From: CAYSIX01 sp964431205
GTDB lineage: Bacteria > Planctomycetota > Phycisphaerae > Phycisphaerales > Phycisphaeraceae
Assembly: GCA_964431205.1 (NCBI GenBank)
Contig: CAYSIX010000221.1
Span: forward strand, 1-6,644
DNA length: 6,644 nt
Direction of reading: 5' to 3'
A program made the position numbers and the translations under genes. Below, one piece after another: positions 1-5,378 of the stretch (its first letter is position 1; every line of letters starts with the position of its first letter). The notes beneath the pieces were generated by a model. It was not told where the DNA came from and searched no databases. It saw nothing but the letters and a program-made list of their open reading frames with translations.

Positions 1-47
1 CGCGGTTAGGCCGTCGCCACGCGCCACTGATTTTGCCGTTCGGACGA

Positions 48-1088
48 CTACCGTCGGCGGAGCGTCAGCCCCATGCCCGCTGCGATCAGCGTGATCAGGG
101 TCGCCGGCTCGGGGATCGCGGCTTCGCCGCCCGTGCCAAAGTTGATCTGCCAGATGCCCAGGTCGAACGCGTCGACGTCGCCGTCGCTGTCGAAGTCAGC
201 GCTGAGGCCCTCGGCGGTCTGGCCGAACTGGGTCTGCCAGATGCCGAGGTCGAAGGCGTCGACGTCCCCGTCGCCGTCGGCGTCCCCCGGGACGGCGGCC
301 GCGGCGACCGCGATGTCCGCAAACGCCGTGCCGATGCGAATCTCATCGATGAACGCGCGGCCCGCGCGGCGGGCGGTGCCCAGTTGGAGTTGCGGCAGGG
401 TGCCGCTGAGGTCAGCGGTGACCTGAAGACCCCACGTGGTCGGCTCACTGAAGGAATCCTCTGGTGTGAGCAGGCTCGCTTCGAGTACATCGGCGGAGCC
501 GGAGGGGTTGGTTGTCAGCCTGCCGACCAGCAGGTAGTCCACACCGATCTCCCACTCGATTGAGTCGCTGATCGATCGGTTGGTGGCGCTCCCGAGCGCG
601 ATACGGAATGACTCATCACTCTCGTGTCCGACGCCGAGCTGATGACTGCCCGACGCGTCATTGAGCCTGAAATACGAGTTGTTTTCCTGGCTCCCGCCAT
701 TGGTGACGTCCTCGCGGCGAACAAGCATGCCGAAGTAGAGCGTCTGCTCGGCGTCGAGGTCGAACGGATCGGCGAGGGTGCGCCGGATGTCTGGCGTGGC
801 GCCGCCGGCGTTGTCGTTGGCCGCGCCGGGATCAATGAACGCCTGCTTCCCGAGAGGCGCGCCGTAACCACTCGGCGTGGCGATGTCCTGCGCGATGACT
901 GAGTAGGTCGGTGCGGGGTTGGTCCCGACGACCCAGCCGCCGCTCCAGCCCTCGCCGCCGCTTGCGCCGGCGAGCGGGCCAACCTCGTAATCGAACGACT
1001 CACTGACCAGGACGTCCGCCCTGAGCGACGTTGCCGCGCTCGTCACCAGCGCGCAGGCGAGCAGGGACGTTGTCAATCTTTTCCGCAT
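48..1088 (-). CDS. Secreted PEP-CTERM protein with two dockerin-like calcium-binding repeats
   Basis: A 346-residue exported protein of unknown precise role. Residues 1-24 form a signal peptide (basic MRKR start, hydrophobic core, predicted cleavage after LRA). Residues 25 to about 262 look like a beta-rich jelly-roll domain, opening with ESFDYEVGPLAG and a Gly/Trp-rich GGEGWSGGW, a style common in planctomycete surface proteins. Two EF-hand-like dockerin type I repeats follow (268-288 and 297-317), each with spaced Asp residues and the core DVDAFDLGIWQ. The C-terminus (325-346) is a PEP-CTERM sorting signal: IPEP, a hydrophobic helix, then RRR. By family knowledge, the tail directs exosortase-dependent processing at the cell envelope. 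The ATG at 1088 is chosen because AAGGAGGA lies 7 nt upstream. It lies 96 bp downstream of the prepilin gene on the same strand with no convincing promoter between, so co-transcription is plausible. The ligand is unknown; the architecture is secure. Confidence 0.9.
   Translation of the reverse strand: MRKRLTTSLLACALVTSAATSLRADVLVSESFDYEVGPLAGASGGEGWSGGWVVGTNPAPTYSVIAQDIATPSGYGAPLGKQAFIDPGAANDNAGGATPDIRRTLADPFDLDAEQTLYFGMLVRREDVTNGGSQENNSYFRLNDASGSHQLGVGHESDESFRIALGSATNRSISDSIEWEIGVDYLLVGRLTTNPSGSADVLEASLLTPEDSFSEPTTWGLQVTADLSGTLPQLQLGTARRAGRAFIDEIRIGTAFADIAVAAAAVPGDADGDGDVDAFDLGIWQTQFGQTAEGLSADFDSDGDVDAFDLGIWQINFGTGGEAAIPEPATLITLIAAGMGLTLRRR
138..287 (-). repeat. Tandem dockerin-like repeat pair inside the PEP-CTERM gene
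   Basis: Two 63-bp units, 138-200 and 225-287, start 87 bp (29 codons) apart. They encode nearly the same 21-residue calcium-loop motif: GDADGDGDVDAFDL and ADFDSDGDVDAFDL, each followed by GIWQ and an NF or QF ending. The DNA is also closely similar, with differences mostly at third codon positions and at the Ca-loop start. This suggests an internal duplication under protein-level constraint. Confidence 0.8.
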
Positions 1089-1095
1089 TGCTTAA

Positions 1096-1103
1096 TCCTC
1101 CTT
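1096..1103 (-). promoter_or_regulatory. Strong ribosome binding site of the PEP-CTERM gene
   Basis: Read on the minus strand this is AAGGAGGA, 7 nt before the ATG at 1088. It is a near-perfect Shine-Dalgarno sequence and fixes the start of the PEP-CTERM protein. Confidence 0.75.
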
Positions 1104-1184
1104 CTCAAACCAAAGTGAATGGAACGTTCTGTCGAGTGCTTGAGTCGACGTGATGCTCAATTCGGTCCCGGCAACCCGGGTGTC

Positions 1185-1979
1185 TCATTTCGTGGGCAAC
1201 CGCTGGTACCAGTTTTCGATCCCATTAAACACGCCGGGAACGTTGACCATGGACGGCTCGTCGCCCCGGCGGCTGACGGCGCTGCCGTCCGAGAACGCGT
1301 AATTCTGCGCGGCGCTGTTCAGCGCGTCAGTACGGCTTGCGCCCTGGTAGTAAACTCCCGCCCAGCCGCCGCTGCCCGTCGTGTTCTCAATCAATTGCAT
1401 GCCTTCGGACGGCGGGTGATTCATGCGGTAATCACCATTAGAAAAGTCCCACGCCTGGTCCGACGCCAACACGCGCATTGACTCACCCTCCACCACGTAC
1501 GGCTGCTCCGATTGAATCCAGGCGTGTTCGGACCAGACGCTATCGTCGCGGTCGCGCATGTAGCCGGCATACAGGGAATAATTGCCGTAGATTCGCGTGG
1601 TGCCCGGCTCGAACGCCGTCTCGGACAGGTCCCACGAGGGCAGGAAGGGGCACGCGAAGAAGTTAACGCTGCCGATGTAGTCGGACCACAACCGTCGCGC
1701 ATCACGGTGTGCGCCAAAGTTGTCGGCGAGTTGAGCAGGCCACCCATGAGGGCTGGCGTTGCGAAGCTCGAGGTAGTGAGCCGGCATGCGCTTGGAATCC
1801 ACTTCGTACGCGATCGCGGCAACCGCGATTTGACGCAGGTTCGAAAGGCACTGGACGGACTTCGCCGAGTCGCGGGACTTGCTCAACGCCGGCAGAAGAA
1901 TAGAGATCAGCAGTGCGATAATGGAGATGACCACGAGTAACTCAATCAAGGTGAACGCGAGGCGAGGTCTTGATGACAT
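1185..1979 (-). CDS. Prepilin-type N-terminal cleavage/methylation domain protein (pilin-like, DG motif)
   Basis: A 264-residue type IV pilin-like/pseudopilin protein if translated from the internal ATG at 1979. That start has AAGGAG 6 nt upstream. A short basic leader (SSRPRLA) precedes F9-TLIE13 and a hydrophobic helix to about residue 31 ending in LLPALSKSR. This is the classic prepilin signature, with Glu at +5 of the predicted mature protein. Prepilin peptidase should cut between A8 and F9; the usual residue before the cut is Gly. The conserved segment CLSNLRQIAVAAIAYEVDS follows, then a globular domain ending near NYAFSDGSA. That corresponds to the H-X9-DG motif of planctomycete/Lentisphaerae prepilin-like proteins, but with Asn in place of His. 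It probably sits in the inner membrane and envelope; its job is unknown. The same frame is open upstream into the GntR regulator (see that entry). The PEP-CTERM gene follows 96 bp downstream. Confidence 0.85.
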   Translation of the reverse strand: MSSRPRLAFTLIELLVVISIIALLISILLPALSKSRDSAKSVQCLSNLRQIAVAAIAYEVDSKRMPAHYLELRNASPHGWPAQLADNFGAHRDARRLWSDYIGSVNFFACPFLPSWDLSETAFEPGTTRIYGNYSLYAGYMRDRDDSVWSEHAWIQSEQPYVVEGESMRVLASDQAWDFSNGDYRMNHPPSEGMQLIENTTGSGGWAGVYYQGASRTDALNSAAQNYAFSDGSAVSRRGDEPSMVNVPGVFNGIENWYQRLPTK

Positions 1980-2867
1980 GACGATCTCCTTCATGTGGGT
2001 CGAGGGCAACGGTAAATCGTCTGACCGACGCCGACCCCGGCGTTTTTGACGCGCGGAGTCTGGCTGGCCGCGATTCTGAAATGACTCACGTCCCAACGAA
2101 CTGAATCCCTTGGGCATCAGGGTGGAGAGGTCCAGGTCCAGGTCCAGCTCAGACGTGGACGATTCGTGACTGGACAGGTAGTTCAGTGCCCCCTTGCGAC
2201 TGTCGCGTATGTGTCGAACCATCGCGTCGCGGGCGGTGTCCGAGTCACCTCGGCGGATCGCGTTGCGGATGCGTGCGTGCCAGCCGTAGATGTCCGATAC
2301 GGTCTTGAGGGTGTGCCTCTCGTGTCGGCGTGAGCAGAAGATCAACAGGAACGCGTGCGCGTTCTGAATGACGTTGTAGATGCGACGGTTGCCGACCCCG
2401 CGGAGGATGGCCAGGTGAAACGCCAGGTCCGCCGTGAGGTACCGACGGACGGCGTCGCGTGACAGGGTCGGTTCCCCACTCTCGCGAAGCTCGACGCACA
2501 CCTTGCGGATCTGCTCGACCATCCGGTCGAGCACGGTCAGGTCGGCGCCGCTTAGGCGTTGGGCGGCGTTGGCGGCCGCGTAGCCTTCGAGTAGCTCACG
2601 AAGCTCGTAGAGTTCGGCGATCTCATCGATGTCAGGCCGTCGGACGATGGTGCCGACGCGGGGGACCTGTTCGACAACATCCTCCATCTGCAGGCGAAGC
2701 AGGGCTTCGGCCACGGGCGTGCGACTGACGCCGATCTCCTTGGCGAGCGAACCGACGGACAGGCGACTGCCCGCACGCAGGCGCCCATCGATGAATTGCT
2801 GGCAGATGTAGCCGTACGCATGGTCTCGAAGATTCGAGCCGGATTCTCTAGCGACGCGTGGCATCAT
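1185..2867 (-). CDS. GntR-family (FadR/FCD type) transcription regulator, open frame running in phase into the prepilin
   Basis: The regulator module covers residues 1 to about 233 (DNA about 2169-2867). A winged helix-turn-helix (about 13-77) contains LAKEIGVSRTPVAEALLRL and the wing PRVGTIV. An FCD effector domain (about 82-230) follows. Its metal-binding set appears intact: D147 and H151 (DLAFH), H197 (GWHARI) and H219 (VRHI). FCD proteins of this type usually bind small carboxylic acids. The start is ATG 2867 or the adjacent ATG 2864, with GGAG 4 or 7 nt upstream; a longer TTG start at 2900 would fall in the promoter. There is no stop after the FCD domain. Residues 234-296, with LDLDLDL and a basic QKRRGRRRS, lead without interruption to the prepilin Met at 297. 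Read-through would give a 560-residue protein with a cytoplasmic DNA-binding domain, one membrane helix and an external pilin domain. Loss of an old stop, or a sequencing error, is the simpler explanation. It probably controls both itself and the divergent GH42 gene through the twin TGACATGTCA sites. Confidence 0.75.
   Translation of the reverse strand: MMPRVARESGSNLRDHAYGYICQQFIDGRLRAGSRLSVGSLAKEIGVSRTPVAEALLRLQMEDVVEQVPRVGTIVRRPDIDEIAELYELRELLEGYAAANAAQRLSGADLTVLDRMVEQIRKVCVELRESGEPTLSRDAVRRYLTADLAFHLAILRGVGNRRIYNVIQNAHAFLLIFCSRRHERHTLKTVSDIYGWHARIRNAIRRGDSDTARDAMVRHIRDSRKGALNYLSSHESSTSELDLDLDLSTLMPKGFSSLGRESFQNRGQPDSARQKRRGRRRSDDLPLPSTHMKEIVMSSRPRLAFTLIELLVVISIIALLISILLPALSKSRDSAKSVQCLSNLRQIAVAAIAYEVDSKRMPAHYLELRNASPHGWPAQLADNFGAHRDARRLWSDYIGSVNFFACPFLPSWDLSETAFEPGTTRIYGNYSLYAGYMRDRDDSVWSEHAWIQSEQPYVVEGESMRVLASDQAWDFSNGDYRMNHPPSEGMQLIENTTGSGGWAGVYYQGASRTDALNSAAQNYAFSDGSAVSRRGDEPSMVNVPGVFNGIENWYQRLPTK
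1986..1991 (-). promoter_or_regulatory. Ribosome binding site supporting a separate prepilin start
   Basis: AAGGAG on the minus strand, 6 nt upstream of the ATG at 1979. An alternative ATG at 1994, immediately before this site, would have no Shine-Dalgarno sequence. The signal argues that the prepilin is translated on its own even though the upstream frame is open. Confidence 0.65.
2028..2047 (+). terminator. Possible intrinsic terminator, antisense to the regulator-prepilin junction
   Basis: On the plus strand, ACGCCG-ACCC-CGGCGT forms a 6-bp GC-rich stem with a 4-nt loop, and its last base runs into TTTTT. No plus-strand gene precedes it, so it would only stop antisense transcripts; on the minus strand it lacks a U-tract. 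It lies in the linker between the FCD and prepilin domains, hinting that this DNA was once intergenic. Confidence 0.3.
2130..2147 (-). repeat. Hexanucleotide repeat, three copies of GTCCAG
   Basis: Three perfect tandem GTCCAG units on the plus strand, read as CTGGAC on the minus strand. They encode the Leu-Asp run LDLDLDL at residues 241-247, just after the FCD domain in the continuous GntR-prepilin frame. Change in unit number would keep the frame. Confidence 0.6.
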
Positions 2868-2889
2868 CGGACTCCAACAGCGAGGCACG

Positions 2890-2899
2890 TGACATGTCA
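2890..2899. promoter_or_regulatory. Operator-like palindrome TGACATGTCA, regulator side
   Basis: A perfect 10-bp palindrome 3 bp downstream of the predicted -10 of the minus-strand promoter, so it covers the expected transcription start of the GntR gene. An identical copy lies at 3018-3027, 128 bp away centre to centre. Size and symmetry suit a dimeric GntR-type repressor. Binding by the adjacent regulator is inferred. Confidence 0.65.
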
Positions 2900-2902
2900 A
2901 TG

Positions 2903-2931
2903 AGACTAGCGGCTCGCGACGACGCTGTCAA
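2903..2931 (-). promoter_or_regulatory. Sigma70-like promoter for the GntR regulator
   Basis: On the minus strand, a perfect -35 TTGACA (2926-2931), a 17-bp spacer and a -10 TAGTCT (2903-2908), which is a weak match to TATAAT. The predicted start falls inside the palindrome at 2890-2899, about 30 nt before the regulator's start codon. Confidence 0.55.
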
Positions 2932-2985
2932 GAGCCAATCCTAAGCTTTTATATCCCGAAATGCGGGTCGTCGTGTCGGACGGGG

Positions 2986-3014
2986 TTGACGCGGAATCAA
3001 GTCGGCGGTATCGT
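2986..3014 (+). promoter_or_regulatory. Sigma70-like promoter for the GH42-aldolase unit
   Basis: A -35 TTGACG (2986-2991), a 17-bp spacer and a -10 TATCGT (3009-3014). The predicted transcription start is near 3021, directly at the ATG at 3022, so the message may be leaderless. Spacing and distance to the palindrome exactly mirror the opposite promoter. Confidence 0.55.
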
Positions 3015-3017
3015 ATC

Positions 3018-3027
3018 TGACATGTCA
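3018..3027. promoter_or_regulatory. Operator-like palindrome TGACATGTCA, GH42 side
   Basis: The second perfect copy of the 10-bp palindrome, 3 bp after the predicted -10 and containing the ATG at 3022. A repressor bound here would cover the start of transcription and the first codon. It mirrors the copy at 2890-2899. Confidence 0.65.
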
Positions 3028-5283
3028 CGCGGCCACCGTGTTTCCGGCCCAGGCCATGCCGGCTTTTTCATGGGCGCCCAGTACTATCGGCCTCCGTTTC
3101 CCCGCTCGGCCGCGTGGGCGGACGACCTGCGCCGGGCTCGCGCCGCCGGGCTGGACACGATCGTCTGCTGGGTGGTTTGGGGCTGGTGCGAACCGGCGCC
3201 GGGGCGCTACGTTTTTGACGACTACGACCGCCTGCTGGATCTCGCGGAAGCGAACGGGCTGCAGGTGGTCCTGTCCGTCTTGCCGGAGGTCAACCCTTTC
3301 TGGGTGCCTCGCGAACTGCCCGATGCGCGAATGATCGACGTGTTCGGCCGGCCAGCCGCCAACGGCGCGCGCCTCGAGTGCCTCAGTGGACTCGTGCCCG
3401 GTGGCTGCACCGATCACCCCCAGGTGCGGGCCTTGATGGAGCGGTTCCTTGAATCATGCGGCCGCCACTTCGCCGCACGCACAAATCTACGGGCGTGGGA
3501 CGTATGGAACGAAAACCGTTGGCGCAACGGCGTGGACGAATCAGTCTGCTTCTGCAGCCACTCCCTGGCGAGCCTGCGGCGATTTCTGGGCCATCGCTAC
3601 GGCTCGCTTGAAGCCCTGGGGAATGCCTGGGGCAGGCGATACGTGGAATGGGAAGACGTGCGAATCGGTCCGCCTCAGGCGCACTGCTACCCTGAGATGC
3701 ACGACTTCCTCGAGTGGTTGACACACCGCAATCAACAGATGATCCGTTGGCGCATCGATGCGGTGCGTCGCGGTGATCCCACTCATCCGATCGGCTCGCA
3801 CACCAGCGCCCCGTCGGTGTGCGGTGGGGTCGCGCTCAAGGAGGATGTCTTCGCTCGCGGCGTCGACTGGGACGTCGCGCAGGGTGACTTCTATGGCCTG
3901 AGCCTATTCCCCGACCTCAACGGCCCGATCGACCCGATAGATATCGCCGCGCGTTATTCGGCGGCGGCGAGCGCCGCGACTGATCGACCGTGCTACCTCA
4001 GCGAGCTCCAGGGTGGGCCGGTGGTCACAGCCGGCGAGCAGAGCCCGCCGCTTGAGCCTCGGCGCCAACAGGCGTGGGTGTGGCTGGCCGTCTCACGCGG
4101 CCTGCGTGCCGCCATCTATTGGTGCTGGCGTCCTGAGGTCTTTGGCCAAGAGACGGGTGGTTACGGCCTGTTAACGCCGGATGGACTGGCCGATCAGAGA
4201 TTGACGATGGTTCAAGCCACCGCTCAAGAACTTGCCGAGGCTGGTCTGGACGAGCAGCCTTTCTCGCCCGCGCCGCCGCGCGTCGCCGTCCTGTTTCAAC
4301 GCGACGCCTACTGGCTCGATTGGATGCGATCGCGCGGTTACGCGCCACGCCTGTATCAGGCGTCGGACGACCTGTGGGCCTATCTGCGAGCACTGGAACT
4401 GCTGCACGTGCCCTACGTCGTGCTTGATGATCGTCACGCCGATCAGTGGCGTCACTATGACACCCTGCGACTGATCATCGTGCCAGACTCAACCACTGTG
4501 GCCGACGACGCGGCGGCCGAGCTGCTCGCATTCACACGACAAGGTGGCGCGGTCTTCATTGAAAACGTGCCAGGCCGGATCGGCCCAGACACCTTCGAGC
4601 GGGCAGCATCCACAACGCCAATCATGCAAGCACTGAATGCGAAGCAGTTGTTTCATCGCCGTGTACGAACTCATGTCCGAGCGATTCCTGAAGAGAGTCT
4701 GGGAAATCATGAGCCGATCGAAGTGCGGATCGGCGCGCATGAGACGGGTCTATGCTCACTCGATGCGCACCATTTCACATTGTCGCCAGGCTCGTCGCCC
4801 ACGGGTCTGACCCGGCGATTGGGGCGCGGTCGAATCGCCCTGATCGGAAGCACCATCGGTGGACCCACCTACCGGAACGCCCCGGGTCAGCTTGTCGAGC
4901 TGCTCGTGTCGCTGTTGGAATGGGCAGGAACGAAGCCACCGCTGAGCATCCGCGGAGCGACTTCGGGCTGGTGCACCGGGCGGTTGGGATCGATTGGCAG
5001 CCGGCAAAGTCTGCTGTTGATCAACTTTGGCGCCAGTCAATCTCTCGATGTTTCGTGGGAAGCGTTGGATTGGACACACACCTTGCTTCACGACACGACC
5101 GGGAATACTGTCCCCGTGCGCGTGGAGAAGGGGAGGGCACGCGTATCCCTCAATCTTGAACAATTCGGGCACAAGCTTCTCATGACGACAGCGCCACACG
5201 ATGCCCCGCAACGTTCTACATTCGGTCTAGAGGTCCATACACGGCCAGGCGTGGGCTTGCGGAGGGGCGTCCGGTCATCCTGA
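3022..5283 (+). CDS. Glycoside hydrolase family 42 (beta-galactosidase-type) enzyme
   Basis: A 753-residue retaining glycosidase of clan GH-A, probably releasing terminal galactose or a related sugar from a glycan. The TIM barrel spans about residues 14-390, opening with FFMGAQYYRPP. E164 in VWNEN fits the acid/base catalyst and E328 in YLSELQGG the nucleophile; YWCWRPEVFGQE near 366-377 is also typical. About 419-620 resembles the GH42 trimerisation (glutaminase-like) domain, and about 665-740 a small C-terminal beta domain. The GH42 zinc-site region is partly kept: C129, C176 and C178 are present, but Ser181 stands where a further Cys is often found. No signal peptide is seen, so it is probably cytoplasmic or exported by an unseen route. 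ATG 3022 is preferred: the FF before the next Met (3070) belongs to the first strand, and TTG 2986 is the -35 box. No good Shine-Dalgarno exists, consistent with a leaderless message. The aldolase gene follows after 95 bp. Exact substrate is uncertain. Confidence 0.85.
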   Translation: MSRGHRVSGPGHAGFFMGAQYYRPPFPRSAAWADDLRRARAAGLDTIVCWVVWGWCEPAPGRYVFDDYDRLLDLAEANGLQVVLSVLPEVNPFWVPRELPDARMIDVFGRPAANGARLECLSGLVPGGCTDHPQVRALMERFLESCGRHFAARTNLRAWDVWNENRWRNGVDESVCFCSHSLASLRRFLGHRYGSLEALGNAWGRRYVEWEDVRIGPPQAHCYPEMHDFLEWLTHRNQQMIRWRIDAVRRGDPTHPIGSHTSAPSVCGGVALKEDVFARGVDWDVAQGDFYGLSLFPDLNGPIDPIDIAARYSAAASAATDRPCYLSELQGGPVVTAGEQSPPLEPRRQQAWVWLAVSRGLRAAIYWCWRPEVFGQETGGYGLLTPDGLADQRLTMVQATAQELAEAGLDEQPFSPAPPRVAVLFQRDAYWLDWMRSRGYAPRLYQASDDLWAYLRALELLHVPYVVLDDRHADQWRHYDTLRLIIVPDSTTVADDAAAELLAFTRQGGAVFIENVPGRIGPDTFERAASTTPIMQALNAKQLFHRRVRTHVRAIPEESLGNHEPIEVRIGAHETGLCSLDAHHFTLSPGSSPTGLTRRLGRGRIALIGSTIGGPTYRNAPGQLVELLVSLLEWAGTKPPLSIRGATSGWCTGRLGSIGSRQSLLLINFGASQSLDVSWEALDWTHTLLHDTTGNTVPVRVEKGRARVSLNLEQFGHKLLMTTAPHDAPQRSTFGLEVHTRPGVGLRRGVRSS

Positions 5284-5378
5284 AGACAGAGCCTGGCTCG
5301 GCTTGCGTCATCAGCAAAGTTAGTCCACGACCCGCAGATGCGCGGAATGGTAACGAGTGATGAGCTGTGAGGTTTCGC

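Noticed and set aside
33..563. Long plus-strand open frame opposite the PEP-CTERM gene
   Set aside because: It is antisense to a well-supported gene, lacks a ribosome binding site and shows low-complexity composition typical of the shadow of GC-rich coding DNA.
1053..1088. Lipobox-like LLAC at residues 9-12 of the PEP-CTERM protein
   Set aside because: The Cys is too close to the N-terminus for a normal lipoprotein signal, and a standard cleavage site after LRA (residue 24) fits better.
1122..1129. Palindrome GAACGTTC upstream of the PEP-CTERM gene
   Set aside because: It lacks the 4-bp spacing of a LexA-type GAAC-N4-GTTC box, and an 8-bp palindrome alone is weak evidence.
1167..1180. Hairpin CCCGG-CAAC-CCGGG after the prepilin stop
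   Set aside because: Only a 5-bp stem and no T-run on the minus strand, so not a convincing terminator; read-through into the PEP-CTERM gene remains likely.
1974..1983. TGACATGACG near the prepilin start as a third operator
   Set aside because: It matches the palindrome in only its first seven bases, is not symmetric, and includes coding and ribosome-binding sequence that explains it.
2865..2900. Upstream TTG start at 2900 for the GntR regulator
   Set aside because: The extra residues (MTCHVPRCWSP) do not resemble the family, the TTG is between the predicted -10 and the palindrome, and the ATG pair at 2867/2864 has GGAG upstream.
2955..2967. Inverted repeat CCCG-AAATG-CGGG in the middle of the divergent region
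   Set aside because: Only 4-bp arms; it could be an activator site, but the sequence alone does not support it.
2986..3021. TTG start at 2986 for the GH42 enzyme
   Set aside because: This TTG is the first part of the predicted -35 box TTGACG, and translation from it would require a different upstream promoter.
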